A DNA stretch of 64,000 nucleotides, from NCBI GenBank assembly GCA_015709315.1, contig JACCQI010000013.1, positions 1 through 64,000 on the forward strand, in the 5' to 3' direction. Under the pieces are notes generated by a model. That model was not told the origin of the DNA, did not search any database, and saw only the letters and a program-made list of their open reading frames with translations. Positions 44,010-52,772 of this stretch are shown here, piece after piece. This stretch comes from Desulfovibrionaceae bacterium (lineage in GTDB: Bacteria > Desulfobacterota > Desulfovibrionia > Desulfovibrionales > Desulfovibrionaceae). How positions within the stretch are numbered: position 1 is the stretch's first letter; each line of letters starts with the position of its first letter. Position numbers and translations under genes: made by a program.

Positions 44010-44061
44010 GGTTCCATGGGGGAGATAAATCGCCCAGGCGATTTATCTCCCCCATGGAACC
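44010..44061. repeat. 25-bp perfect inverted repeat with 2-bp spacer
   Basis: GGTTCCATGGGGGAGATAAA and five further bases (44010-44034) pair perfectly with 44037-44061 across a CA spacer, giving a 52-bp near-palindrome. It lies between two convergent integrase genes, immediately after the + strand terminator and next to another hairpin. No U tract follows on either side. Confidence 0.9.
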
Positions 44062-44104
44062 GTCCTTTCCTCCCGTCGGCTTGGGGCCGACAGGAGGGAA
44101 GGAC
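44062..44104 (-). terminator. Hairpin after the DUF6538-type integrase gene
   Basis: GTCCTTTCCTCC and its continuation GTCGGC pair with GCCGAC and GGAGGGAAGGAC, a 19-position stem with two imperfect pairs. It lies 20 bp after the stop of the minus-strand integrase and could terminate it. Confidence 0.5.
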
Positions 44105-44123
44105 TATCGCCAAATGAGGATCG

Positions 44124-45809
44124 TCACTTGGGAACGTATTTCGATTTTGCCAGATGAGACAGGGCCACCCCGTAGTCGAGGTGGGCTATGACCTCCTCGA
44201 AGCACATGGAGGCCGGGAAACGCCCCCCATATCTTTCGGCGGACATCTTCTTGAGCTTGTGGCCAAAGGTCTGTTCGAACGGGTCGTCCTGCATCTTCTT
44301 CTGCTTGAAGAAGTTGGAGAACGTGTGCCGCAAGCTGTGAAAATCCTTGACCCCTTCTGCTTCCTCAAGTTCGATGGTTTTTTTGAATTCACTGAACCTT
44401 TCGCCGAGTTTGTGGCCGTAGTTCGTGTTGATCTTGACGAGTTCGGGGAAGACCCGAAGGTGTCCCTTGGTCGCTTGTTGTCTGGCGAATTCTGGGAAGC
44501 GCAGCGTTTCAACGAGAAAGGGATGAAGCGGGAGAAGGCGTTTGGCACTTGGGTTTTTCAGCTTCTTGTTGGCGAACCCATGAACATTCTTTTCCTTGTT
44601 GACATCCAAGACCCACACCCCTTCCTCCTGTCGGACATCTTCAACGTGGAGTTGGCATACCTCCTCACGCCGTGCGCCCGTGAAAAGGGAAAGAATAGGG
44701 CACCAGAAGTCGGACGGGTGCAGGAATGTGTCGTCAACATATTGAGGAGCGTTGAAGATGTGTTCCAAGTCTTTGGTCGTGTACGGGGATCGGTGTTCCG
44801 TTTCCGGCTTTTCTTCTTTGATTTTCAGACGGTGAGCGGGGTTGGTGGGAATAAGCTGCTCATCCTCGCACCACGTCAGAAACGATGAGATGTTGGTCAG
44901 GTTGTTATTCACGGTGCTGACGGCAACGGTATTGTCGGGTTCAAGGGCGACCATTTCTTGGATGGTCTTGCCCTTGAATCGTTTGCTATTCCGAAATCGT
45001 GGGAGCTGGAGCAGGGTGTCCCGTACATGGCGCACTGCCTGTCGGTCCACTTCATCCACCGGGATGTCCCCGACGATGTCGGTCAGGCTGTTGAGCGTTG
45101 ACATGATATCCTTGGCACTGCCCTCGCTCCAGCGCTTGGCGGCGATCCTGTCCGCCTTGTAGCGTTCCAGGGCTTCGGAAAGCAGGATTTGGGGCTTGGG
45201 TTCCTGTGCCGGCTGCGGAGCGGCTGATTCAGGCGGCAGGATGGTTTTTTCAAAGGTGTAATCGCCTTCGGCCCGGTGGCTGATGATGCGATAGTAGGCA
45301 ATGAGCGTCTTGATGAATTCGTGCGCGAATTCATCGGACAGGGGGAGCGAATCAGGTGGGCCGAAAGCCCCGTCTTCAGCCGCCATGATCGTGTATTTCC
45401 GCATGGTGGCGTAGTCTTTGGACACCATCAGGGCCTTGAGTGTTTCGATAATCCTTTCGGTATCTCCCGGCACGTATTGCGTGTGGGGGCTGGGCGGTGT
45501 GAGCTTTTTGATGGCAATGTGTTCATTTTCTTTCAGGAAACGCTTGAGCCAGTCGTTCATGAAGACTTTTATCTGGTCGAAATCATCCATGGGGAGTTCA
45601 CCGTTCCTCATCTTGGTCAGTATTCGTTTTACGCCCGAGGCCAATATTCGGGCCTTGGGCCTTGCCTCGGCCAGGTAGCCCGTCTGGAGAGACATCCTGA
45701 CTTCGGAGCGGCCCAACGAGTCCCGCAGGTCGTGCGGGATGACGTGGCGAAAGTAATAAATTGAGCCCTTTCGGTAAAGGTGGTTCGGGGAACGCGCGAT
45801 TTGGGGCAT
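44124..45809 (-). CDS. Tyrosine recombinase with DUF6538-like N-terminus
   Basis: The protein is 561 residues. The N-terminus (LYRKGSIYYFRHVIPHDLR) matches the short DUF6538-type module found on many proteobacterial integrases. A core-binding domain covers about 210-320. The catalytic domain has Arg in LFTGARREEVCQL, the box DFHSLRHTFSNFF, His in FGHKLKK and the nucleophile Tyr in SAERYGGR. A broken tRNA-Glu core lies about 360 bp upstream of its start. That makes it the best candidate for the enzyme that used the tRNA-Glu site at 46.18 kb. GC content is lower than in neighbouring core-like genes. Confidence 0.88.
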   Translation of the reverse strand: MPQIARSPNHLYRKGSIYYFRHVIPHDLRDSLGRSEVRMSLQTGYLAEARPKARILASGVKRILTKMRNGELPMDDFDQIKVFMNDWLKRFLKENEHIAIKKLTPPSPHTQYVPGDTERIIETLKALMVSKDYATMRKYTIMAAEDGAFGPPDSLPLSDEFAHEFIKTLIAYYRIISHRAEGDYTFEKTILPPESAAPQPAQEPKPQILLSEALERYKADRIAAKRWSEGSAKDIMSTLNSLTDIVGDIPVDEVDRQAVRHVRDTLLQLPRFRNSKRFKGKTIQEMVALEPDNTVAVSTVNNNLTNISSFLTWCEDEQLIPTNPAHRLKIKEEKPETEHRSPYTTKDLEHIFNAPQYVDDTFLHPSDFWCPILSLFTGARREEVCQLHVEDVRQEEGVWVLDVNKEKNVHGFANKKLKNPSAKRLLPLHPFLVETLRFPEFARQQATKGHLRVFPELVKINTNYGHKLGERFSEFKKTIELEEAEGVKDFHSLRHTFSNFFKQKKMQDDPFEQTFGHKLKKMSAERYGGRFPASMCFEEVIAHLDYGVALSHLAKSKYVPK

Positions 45810-45923
45810 GTGACGTCTCCGGCGGTAGACGATTCCGGGTACTTTGACCCATCACTTTGACCCCTTGGGGTCAAATCACGCCGAAAAGAAGAAAATCATG
45901 TAAGTTGCCGAATCAAAAAGAAA

Positions 45924-45953
45924 AAGGGTTGTAGCTAGTTAGCCACAACCCTT
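45924..45953. other. Hairpin in the gap upstream of the integrase
   Basis: The gap 45810-46394 has no gene. It holds this hairpin, AAGGGTTGT with ACAACCCTT and an inner GCTA/TAGC pairing, flanked by A-rich and T-rich runs, which suits a terminator in either direction. It also holds the tRNA-Glu core at 46171. Confidence 0.6.
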
Positions 45954-46170
45954 GTTTCTATCTGGTGCCGAAGAGAAGACTCGGAACGTCTTGTTTCTCG
46001 GCAGAGCGGCAATTATTTGATTTTATTTGTCTATTTTGCTTCGGCGTGTCCTTTGTGCATGAAGAATGACCTAGCATTTTGACCCGGCTTCAGCAAGGGA
46101 GAGCTGTTATGCTTTTTGGAATATTCCCAAATTCCTCGATTCGTTATGAAGTCGGCTTTGAATCCTTATC

Positions 46171-46190
46171 AACGGCGTGAAAGGCCGTAA
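46171..46190 (-). pseudogene. tRNA-Glu core fragment (attachment site remnant)
   Basis: AACGGCGTGAAAGGCCGTAA is identical to the anticodon-arm core and first junction bases of the fragments at 37.4 and 52.6 kb. Just to its left TTTGAATCC resembles a worn T-arm. The acceptor stem is no longer recognisable. Confidence 0.7.
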
Positions 46191-46394
46191 GCAGCCAATT
46201 TCAGAGTGGGCCGCTTGTGGGCTGTTGGGGGGCTTCGGCCCTATGGGGTAGCCGAAAAGGCCAGGCTATCCGGGGTAATGGATGTTTTCCCAATCGGACA
46301 AACGCATGACATGCGGCCAATTATCATTTATGTGTTTTTCACATGATTCCGGCCGGTGCGCCCTTTTGACGTCACATTCATGCGGGAAGGTCCC

Positions 46395-48314
46395 ATGCAG
46401 ATCAAGAAGCGCGATTTCAGATTCGCATTTGTCTCGAACTCGGCGGAAATAGCCCACAGCGTGAAGCGCGAGGCCGACTTGTTCACGGACAACATGACGA
46501 TCAGCCTGGCCACCATGGAGGAGGCCCTGCCTGTCGCCCAGGCCCAGTTGGACGGCGGCGTGGAGGTGATCATCGGGGGAGGGGCCACCGGCAAGCTGCT
46601 CCGGCGCAGCCTGAGCAAGCCGGTCGTCACCATCGCCAGGACGCACATCGATATCCTCAACGCCCTGCTGAAGGCCAAGGAACTGGGATCGAACATCGTG
46701 CTGACCAGTTTCGCCGAGCCCACCGAGGGCATCGACATTTTGGGGAAACTCCTGAACATCCGTATCCGCCAGCTGGTGTTCGATACCACGGCCAAGCTCG
46801 AGGAATCCATTCACAGGGCCATCGACGACGGCGCGGACTGCATCGTCGGCGGCGGCATATGCAATGATATGGCGAAGGCCTACGGCTCCAGGGGTGTGGT
46901 CATCACTCCGGGCAACGCGGTCATCGTCCAGGCGCTGGAGGAGGCGTGCGCCATTGCCCAGGCCCAACGCACGGAACGCGAGCACGCGGAACAACTGCGC
47001 AGCGTTCTGGAGACCATCACCGAAGCGGTGATCGGCATCGACAGCCGGGGCAAGGTCAACATCCTGAACAAAAAGGCCGTATCCCTGTTCGGGTTCAAGG
47101 CGGGCCGGGTCATAGGACGGCCCATCCGGGATGTCTTGCAGGGCACGGGACTGACCCGCATCCTGCAAGGCGGGCAACCGGAATCCGATACCATTTGCCG
47201 GGTCGGCGGCATGGACATGGTGGTCAATTCCAGCCCGATAGCCATCGGCAGTCAGACCCGAGGTGCCGTGGCCACCTTCAAACTGGTTTCGCGGATTCAG
47301 GACATCGACCGCAAACTCAGGGAAAAGCTGTACCAGAAGGGATTCCGGGCCAAGTATGACCTCTCCTGCCTCAAGGGGGACAGCCGCCCCATGCAGCGTC
47401 TGCGGACCAGGTCCAGGCGGTTCGCCAACGCCGACGCGGCCATCCTGATCCAGGGGGAATCCGGCACGGGCAAGGAGATCGTGGCGCAGGCCATCCATCG
47501 GGAGAGCGGACGCCGCAACTGCCCGTTCGTCGCGGTCAACTGTTCCGCGCTGACGGAGACGCTCCTGGAGAGCGAACTCTTCGGCTACGAGGAAGGGGCC
47601 TTCACCGGCGCGCTCAAGGGAGGAAAAATCGGACTCTTTGAAATGGCCAACTCGGGCACGATCTTTCTCGACGAGATCGCCGACATCTCGCACGGGTTGC
47701 AGGTCCGGCTGTTGCGCGTGCTGGAGGAAAAGGAGGTCATGCGGGTCGGCGGGGACAAGATCGTCCCCATTGACGTGCGCATCATCAGCTCCTCGCACAA
47801 GGACCTGGCCACGGAGGTGCGCAACGGTCGTTTCCGGTCGGACCTCTTTTTCCGGCTTTCGGTGCTTCGCCTGGAAACGCCTTCCCTGCGCGAGCGTCTG
47901 GAGGACATCCCGCGCATCGCGCGGGAGCTCCTCGGCCGATGCGGGGCGGACCAGCGCCTGCTTTCGGACCGCGACGCCGAGCTGCTCAAGGAATATACCT
48001 GGCCGGGCAACGTCCGGGAGCTGGACGCCCTGCTCCGGCGCTACACTTTGTTGTGCGACGGCGACACGTCAAACACGGACATGCTGTTGGAATGCCTCGC
48101 GGAGATACGGACTTACGGGCTGGAGAACAATCGGCACGCCATGGTGGCGGCGTCCGGGGAGGGGGCGCCCGTCAGGTCGCTCAAGGACATGGCCGCCGAG
48201 TACGAGCGGGAATTGATCCGCGAAACGCTGCAAATCTTTTCGTACAACCGCCAGGAGGCCGCCAAGAGCCTGGGCATCAGCACGAATACCCTGTGGCGCA
48301 AATTGAAAGAGTAG
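46395..48314 (+). CDS. Sigma-54-dependent activator with PrpR-type sensor domain
   Basis: The protein is 639 residues. The N-terminal about 180 residues resemble the PrpR_N sensor ([34 protein letters not shown]), followed by a PAS domain ([19 protein letters not shown]). The AAA+ domain has Walker A GESGTGKE, the loop EGAFTGAL, Walker [11 protein letters not shown] and [12 protein letters not shown]. The Fis-type HTH is [20 protein letters not shown]. PrpR_N domains sense small organic metabolites. GGGAAGG is just upstream of the ATG at 46395. It converges on the DASS/sulfotransferase/TauE operon, whose promoter is of sigma-54 type, so it is the likely activator. Confidence 0.93.
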   Translation: MQIKKRDFRFAFVSNSAEIAHSVKREADLFTDNMTISLATMEEALPVAQAQLDGGVEVIIGGGATGKLLRRSLSKPVVTIARTHIDILNALLKAKELGSNIVLTSFAEPTEGIDILGKLLNIRIRQLVFDTTAKLEESIHRAIDDGADCIVGGGICNDMAKAYGSRGVVITPGNAVIVQALEEACAIAQAQRTEREHAEQLRSVLETITEAVIGIDSRGKVNILNKKAVSLFGFKAGRVIGRPIRDVLQGTGLTRILQGGQPESDTICRVGGMDMVVNSSPIAIGSQTRGAVATFKLVSRIQDIDRKLREKLYQKGFRAKYDLSCLKGDSRPMQRLRTRSRRFANADAAILIQGESGTGKEIVAQAIHRESGRRNCPFVAVNCSALTETLLESELFGYEEGAFTGALKGGKIGLFEMANSGTIFLDEIADISHGLQVRLLRVLEEKEVMRVGGDKIVPIDVRIISSSHKDLATEVRNGRFRSDLFFRLSVLRLETPSLRERLEDIPRIARELLGRCGADQRLLSDRDAELLKEYTWPGNVRELDALLRRYTLLCDGDTSNTDMLLECLAEIRTYGLENNRHAMVAASGEGAPVRSLKDMAAEYERELIRETLQIFSYNRQEAAKSLGISTNTLWRKLKE

Positions 48315-48389
48315 CCGGACGGCTCCGATCTCTGTCGGAACCGCCCGGCCGGGGGGTGGGGTAGGGAGGCTATGGTGTTGTATGGCTTG

Positions 48390-49901
48390 TTACATGCTTG
48401 GGGGCAGGATGTAGGCGTCCATCTGGAATACGTATATGGCCACGTAGAAGTAGACGATGGTCACCAGCACGGAGAGGACGCCTCCCAATATTCCATAGAT
48501 GAACATCCGCTTCAGGTTGACGCCGAAACCGGCGACAATGCCCTGGGCCCCGGTGGAGGAGGCCACGGCATAACTCCAGCTCAGAGCCGCGCTGGAAAGC
48601 CAGATGAACGGAACGGCGCCGAATTGGAGCCCGCCCCATCCCTCGAAGGTCTTTATGACGAGCGGGATCATGACCCCGGCCGCCGAAGTGTCCGACGTGA
48701 CCTGTGAAAGCAGGTTCGAGCCGATGGAGAAGGCCGCCACCGTGGTGAGATGGCCCGCATGGAGGAACACCTCGAGCCAGTCGGCGACGACCGCGCTCGC
48801 GCCCGTCTGGTTCAGGATGCGGCCAAGCGCTATGGCCCCGGGCCAGATGAAGAGCACGGCCACGGGGAAGTGCCTGGTCAGGATGGGGATGGACAGAATC
48901 GTTTTTTCCTGGTTGTTCTTCGATGGGAAGAAGAAGAGGCTCACCGCGAAAATGAAGAACAGGGGCGACGGGTGCAGCCACTTGAAAAAGGGGCCCTTGA
49001 CGAAGTCGATGTACAGGGGCCGGAGCAGGGCCAGGGCCACGATGGCGACAAAACCCCAAAAGACGACCTTTTCCTCGTAGCCCATGGGGCCCATGGCCTT
49101 CAATTCCTCTTCGTAAAAATTGCGGCTTCCCTTGAAGAGGCGGACTTCCGGCTTCATGAAAAAGTACATGAACGCGGCCATGGCCACCATGACGCATAAC
49201 GAGATGGGCACCATGCGCAGGGACCAGTCCAGGAAAAACACCTCGTGTCCGATGTATTTCTCCATGAATCCCAGGGTAACGACGGCCTGGCCGCCGCCGA
49301 TGGGGGTGGCCATGCCGCCTGCGGAGGCCCCCCAGGCGACCGCGATGAGGATATTGGATGCGGCGGCGCTGTCCCAGCGAGATTCGAAGGTTTCATACCC
49401 GGCGTAGAACAACGAGGCGGCGGCGATGGGCGCGAAGATCGCGGCCACCGGCGTATTGCCCATGACGAAACTGACCAATCCGGTGAGGAAAAACCACCCC
49501 ACCATCTGTTTGCGCGTATCATTGCCGAACAAAAGCAGAAATTGCAGGGCCATGCGCTTGGCGAATCCCCACTTGGCCCAGGCCGCGGTGACGGCCGTGG
49601 CACCGACAATGAGGAGGATGTGCTTGTGCATGTAGTCCTGCAGGACCTTTTCAACCGGCAGGTATGGATAGAACGCGACCAGGATGACGGGAACCAGGCA
49701 GGTGAATTTGATGTCAACGGCCACCGTGATCCACCAGTAGACCATCCACACAAGGATGCCAAAGCCCACCCGGGCCTGGGGCGGCCCGAAGAAGGGGATG
49801 AATTGTATCAATAAAAACAATAATGGGCCCAAGGCCTTATGAATGAGACTTCGCAAGGCGACCGGGCTTTCGGTGCTTGTTTGAGACGGGATAGAAGTCA
49901 T
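48390..49901 (-). CDS. DASS/SLC13-family anion transporter
   Basis: The protein is 503 residues with about twelve membrane segments. Divalent anion:sodium symporter landmarks are MGNTPVAAIFAPIAAASL in the first half and TSDTSAAGVMIPLVIKTF in the second, the paired Ser-Asn/Thr motifs that bind substrate and Na+. Members carry dicarboxylates, sulfate or sulfonates. It is the last gene of an operon with a TauE permease and a sulfotransferase, which favours a sulfated or sulfonated anion. The ATG at 49901 is the first plausible start; upstream frame is antisense to the sulfotransferase. Confidence 0.88.
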   Translation of the reverse strand: MTSIPSQTSTESPVALRSLIHKALGPLLFLLIQFIPFFGPPQARVGFGILVWMVYWWITVAVDIKFTCLVPVILVAFYPYLPVEKVLQDYMHKHILLIVGATAVTAAWAKWGFAKRMALQFLLLFGNDTRKQMVGWFFLTGLVSFVMGNTPVAAIFAPIAAASLFYAGYETFESRWDSAAASNILIAVAWGASAGGMATPIGGGQAVVTLGFMEKYIGHEVFFLDWSLRMVPISLCVMVAMAAFMYFFMKPEVRLFKGSRNFYEEELKAMGPMGYEEKVVFWGFVAIVALALLRPLYIDFVKGPFFKWLHPSPLFFIFAVSLFFFPSKNNQEKTILSIPILTRHFPVAVLFIWPGAIALGRILNQTGASAVVADWLEVFLHAGHLTTVAAFSIGSNLLSQVTSDTSAAGVMIPLVIKTFEGWGGLQFGAVPFIWLSSAALSWSYAVASSTGAQGIVAGFGVNLKRMFIYGILGGVLSVLVTIVYFYVAIYVFQMDAYILPPSM

Positions 49902-49942
49902 TTCAAGATATCTTCCAGCTTGTATGCGAACGTCCAGAGTGG

Positions 49943-49967
49943 GGGCCGGCATGGACACATGCCGGCC
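49943..49967 (-). other. Intra-operon hairpin between sulfotransferase and transporter genes
   Basis: GGGCCGGCATG pairs perfectly with CATGCCGGCCC around GACA. It stands nine bases past the sulfotransferase stop, in the 74-bp gap to the transporter gene. No U tract follows. It may protect the upstream message or reduce downstream expression. Confidence 0.65.
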
Positions 49968-49975
49968 CGTTCCTG

Positions 49976-51130
49976 TTACAGGGCGGCTTTCCCGGTGTAC
50001 TGCCGTTTGACGCAGAAGTGTTTTTTCCACTTTGTCCAGGCGCGCTGTCCCATGATGAGTTCCTCGTCGGGTTCGCCGACCGGGAACTGTCCGGGATTGT
50101 CGGCTTCGGTCCAGACTCCCTTGCTCCGGCGCTCCTCCCGCTGATCGATAAGCCAGTCGTTGTAGCTCTCGTATACGATATGCCCTTCGGGACCGTCGAG
50201 GGTCGCGGCGCGGATGCGGCCGTCCCATTCCTTGTATTTTCTGATGGCCTCCTCGCCCGGCATTTCCGGTTCCACGTCGAGCGCGTACCCGGCCTGCTCC
50301 AGCTCCTTTCCGGCCACGGCGGCGAAGATACGCTGGTCCCGCTTGCTCAGCAGGTCCTTGTAGATGCCGACGTACTTGTCGCTGACGGGATGGCCCAGGG
50401 GCTTGTGGTCCCTGGTTGCGCCGCGGGCCTTGGCGAGATTGGTCGTGTGGAAGCCCAGCATCTCCGGGTCGTATTCCTCCCCGAGGAACGCGCACGTGGC
50501 CTGCATGATCCGCTCGGGCGAGCGCACCAGCTCCTCGTACTTGATGTCGAACCATTGACCCGTGCCGGTCAACTTGTCGCGCCACTGAACGACCGCGTTC
50601 TGGCACTTTTTCCAGATGGAGGCGGCGCAGTATATGTTCGTCGGGCCAAAGGACGATTCCAGGTAGTCGGCGCTGGCGTCGCGGCCGTCGCGGGTGATGA
50701 AAATGAACTGCGCGTTGGGGAAATCGGCGAGCATCCGGTCGACGAAGAACAGGTTGTAGGGGGTCTTCTCGCCCCACCGGGGTTTTCCGGCCTCCTGGGC
50801 GAACCGTTCGTGCATGGCGCAGTACAGCCCGGCGAAAGTGCGTTCATGCACGCTCTCAACGATCTCGTCCACGATGGTACGGGGGTTGACCGGCATGCCC
50901 CAGAACGGGGTTTTCAGCCCGAAGACCATCTCCGTGGCCAGGGTGCGGAAGTTCGCTTCCTGCGTCAGGTCGCCGTAGGTATGCAGGTAGGGGGCGAACC
51001 GGGAATAGTACCAGACAACTTCCGGCACCGCGATGCGCGGGTGACACCCGAGCATGGCCATGACCAGGGTTGTCCCGGAGCGCTCGGCCCCGATCATGAA
51101 AATCGGTTTTTCCCTGAGGTTGATCGGCAT
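49976..51130 (-). CDS. Sulfotransferase family protein
   Basis: The protein is 384 residues. It shows the PAPS-binding 5'-phosphosulfate loop near the N-terminus (FMIGAERSGTTLVMAML). A 3'-phosphate-binding region follows (FIFITRDGRDASADYLESSF). RWGEKTPYN and the catalytic region are typical of Sulfotransfer_3-type bacterial proteins. It would move a sulfuryl group from PAPS to a hydroxyl or amine. AAGGAG precedes the ATG at 51130. It sits between a TauE permease (59 bp upstream) and a DASS transporter. The substrate is unknown. Confidence 0.87.
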   Translation of the reverse strand: MPINLREKPIFMIGAERSGTTLVMAMLGCHPRIAVPEVVWYYSRFAPYLHTYGDLTQEANFRTLATEMVFGLKTPFWGMPVNPRTIVDEIVESVHERTFAGLYCAMHERFAQEAGKPRWGEKTPYNLFFVDRMLADFPNAQFIFITRDGRDASADYLESSFGPTNIYCAASIWKKCQNAVVQWRDKLTGTGQWFDIKYEELVRSPERIMQATCAFLGEEYDPEMLGFHTTNLAKARGATRDHKPLGHPVSDKYVGIYKDLLSKRDQRIFAAVAGKELEQAGYALDVEPEMPGEEAIRKYKEWDGRIRAATLDGPEGHIVYESYNDWLIDQREERRSKGVWTEADNPGQFPVGEPDEELIMGQRAWTKWKKHFCVKRQYTGKAAL

Positions 51131-51189
51131 TAATAACTCCTTCTGTTTGATTTTCAGGCCGTTTTGGCCTGTTGGTTCCACTTTTGGCG

Positions 51190-51975
51190 TCAGAACAGGG
51201 CGGCCAGCCGCGCGCCGACGATGCCCGGCAGGTCGATCGATTTGATCAGGATGAATCCGCCGACCACGATGCAGACGGCGGCCACGAAATTTCGGAGCTG
51301 GTGCATCTTGGCCTTGTGGGCGATTTTCGCTCCGAGCATGACGCCGACCAGTTCCACGACGGTGACCCAGGAGGCCACCTTGAAGTCGATGAATCCATTG
51401 GCGAAGTTGCTCACACTGCCGGAAACGGCCGCCGTGATCTGAATGACCTGGCTGGTGGCGATCGCCGTGAGGGGATTGAAGCCGATGACGACCATGATCG
51501 GCACGGACAGCACCGGGCCGCCCACGCCGGTCAGGCCGGAACCGAAACCGACCACGCTTCCTATGGCCAGCAGCATCAGCAGATGCTTCCTGTTGCCGGG
51601 CTCCACCTGGAAGCACCGGTCGCCGGAATAGGGACGCAGCGCGTAAATACCGGCGAATATGATGATGAATGAAAGTATGATGTTGAGAACGGTGGCATTG
51701 GCATAGGCGTTTACTATGGCGCCGAGATAGCCGAAAATGACGCTGCCGGCGCAGATCGGTATGGTTATTTTCCAGTTGATGCTGCCGTGCCGTTGATAAA
51801 TCCATGTGCCTATGATTCCGGTAAATATGAAACTGAACAGGGAGGTCGCCATGGATGCATGAGTGCTGATCTGCGCCAGTGCGGCCATGGCCGGGATGAG
51901 GAGAATGCCTCCAACACCAACGGTTCCGATGAGAATACCGACAATAAGAGCGACAATACATAAGACGAAAAGCAT
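51190..51975 (-). CDS. TauE/SafE-family anion permease
   Basis: The protein is 261 residues with about eight membrane segments in two repeats, each with a Gly-rich loop: GILIGTVGVGGILLIP and GFGSGLTGVGGPVLSVP. Members move sulfite, sulfoacetate, taurine-derived or other sulfur-containing anions. It is the first gene of the operon with the sulfotransferase and DASS transporter, and a sigma-54-type promoter lies about 90 bp upstream. It is one of three TauE genes in this window. Confidence 0.9.
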   Translation of the reverse strand: MLFVLCIVALIVGILIGTVGVGGILLIPAMAALAQISTHASMATSLFSFIFTGIIGTWIYQRHGSINWKITIPICAGSVIFGYLGAIVNAYANATVLNIILSFIIIFAGIYALRPYSGDRCFQVEPGNRKHLLMLLAIGSVVGFGSGLTGVGGPVLSVPIMVVIGFNPLTAIATSQVIQITAAVSGSVSNFANGFIDFKVASWVTVVELVGVMLGAKIAHKAKMHQLRNFVAAVCIVVGGFILIKSIDLPGIVGARLAALF

Positions 51976-52066
51976 TTTATCTCCGAATTAATGGTCCAAA
52001 CCGCTGTGTTGTACTTCAGTCTTTCCGCGAAATGCGGATAGACGGCCTCCATTGACTAAACACAGG

Positions 52067-52085
52067 ATAGCAACAGGCATGCCAA
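52067..52085 (-). promoter_or_regulatory. Sigma-54 promoter of the TauE/sulfotransferase/DASS operon
   Basis: The minus strand reads TTGGCATGCCTGTTGCTAT: GG and GC are ten bases apart, with a near-consensus TGGCAT-N5-TTGCT. The -12 element is about 95 bp upstream of the TauE start. The convergent PrpR-type gene at 46395 is the obvious activator. Confidence 0.75.
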
Positions 52086-52329
52086 TAATTTTGTTCAAAT
52101 AAAATGCAATATATTCAGAAGGATGCAGGCTGGGGCCAACAAGAGCGCAAAAGGTGCGTTCCAAATTTAAAACGATTTGTTTTATTTTTGGTGACAAAAT
52201 GAATCCCGGACGCGGCCCTGGGGAAGCGTTCCGGCGAAGAGGGGCGAGGCGGATGGGCGTGAGCGTGCGTGAGGAAGTGCGGAATCCGCGAGCTTCCCGT
52301 GTCCGCAGGTCTTCGTCGCCCTGAGTAGC

Positions 52330-52510
52330 CATCGGCAACTATGCGACCGGCCTGTGGGCGTGAAGCACCCGCTCAGGCAGGGCTTCGCCACGGCGCAGCG
52401 GTACATCGCGAAGAAAGGCCGCCTGAGGCGGGGATGTTCCGGATGCGGCCCTGGCCGATGCAATCGGGAGCCGAGCCCGGGGAAGGGGTGCTCGCGGGGG
52501 AAGCGCAAAA
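52330..52510 (+). pseudogene. Heavily decayed integrase C-terminus
   Basis: The DNA still lines up with the catalytic end of the integrase remnant at 37135-37340. GTGAAGC-CTGCTCAGGCA, CCCAGCGGTACATC (here GCGCAGCGGTACATC) and CGGCCCTGGCCGATGC are shared, with deletions and frame changes. The codons for the catalytic QRYI are still legible. It reads toward the tRNA-Glu fragment at 52.55 kb, as in the other copy. Confidence 0.65.
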
Positions 52511-52515
52511 AGGAA

Positions 52516-52544
52516 AAGGCCTTACGCGCGCGGCGTAAGGCCTT
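52516..52544 (-). terminator. Orphan terminator of a broken tRNA-Glu (second)
   Basis: The same AAGGCCTTACGC/GCGTAAGGCCTT hairpin as at 37365, here followed on the minus strand by TTCCTTTTTGCG. Confidence 0.75.
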
Positions 52545-52553
52545 TTGATTCCT

Positions 52554-52601
52554 TGGCGTCCCCAAGGGGATTTGAACCCCTGTTGACGGCGTGAAAGGCC
52601 G
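52554..52601 (-). pseudogene. 3' half of tRNA-Glu (attachment-site remnant, second)
   Basis: Nearly identical to 37403-37450, with one substitution (GTTGACGG for GTTAACGG). It also ends at the anticodon-loop core and continues into the same TAAACAATC junction. The acceptor strand is canonical. Confidence 0.85.
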
Positions 52602-52750
52602 TAAACAATCAACCGGAAGGTCGCTTACTTCCGTTATTTCAATGGGTTGAAAACGCCATATTTACCACAAAAACCATAGTTGCCGCTGAAAATGACACTT
52701 GGGTGACACGCAAAATTTGCCGGAAGGAGAAGCGGGAGGAATTGGTGCTC
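52602..52750. repeat. Junction repeat shared with 37451-37615
   Basis: About 120 bp are almost identical to the sequence that follows the 37.4-kb tRNA fragment, after which the match weakens. Together with the hairpin, tRNA half and integrase remnant, it makes a roughly 400-bp direct repeat bounding the 37.4-52.6 kb segment. Confidence 0.75.
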
Positions 52751-52772
52751 GCCCAATCGTTCGGTGTTCGAC

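Noticed and set aside
48315-48389. Bidirectional terminator between the convergent activator and DASS genes
   Set aside because: The GGCTCCGA/TCGGAACC pairing contains a mismatch and has no U tract on either side; evidence is too weak to list.
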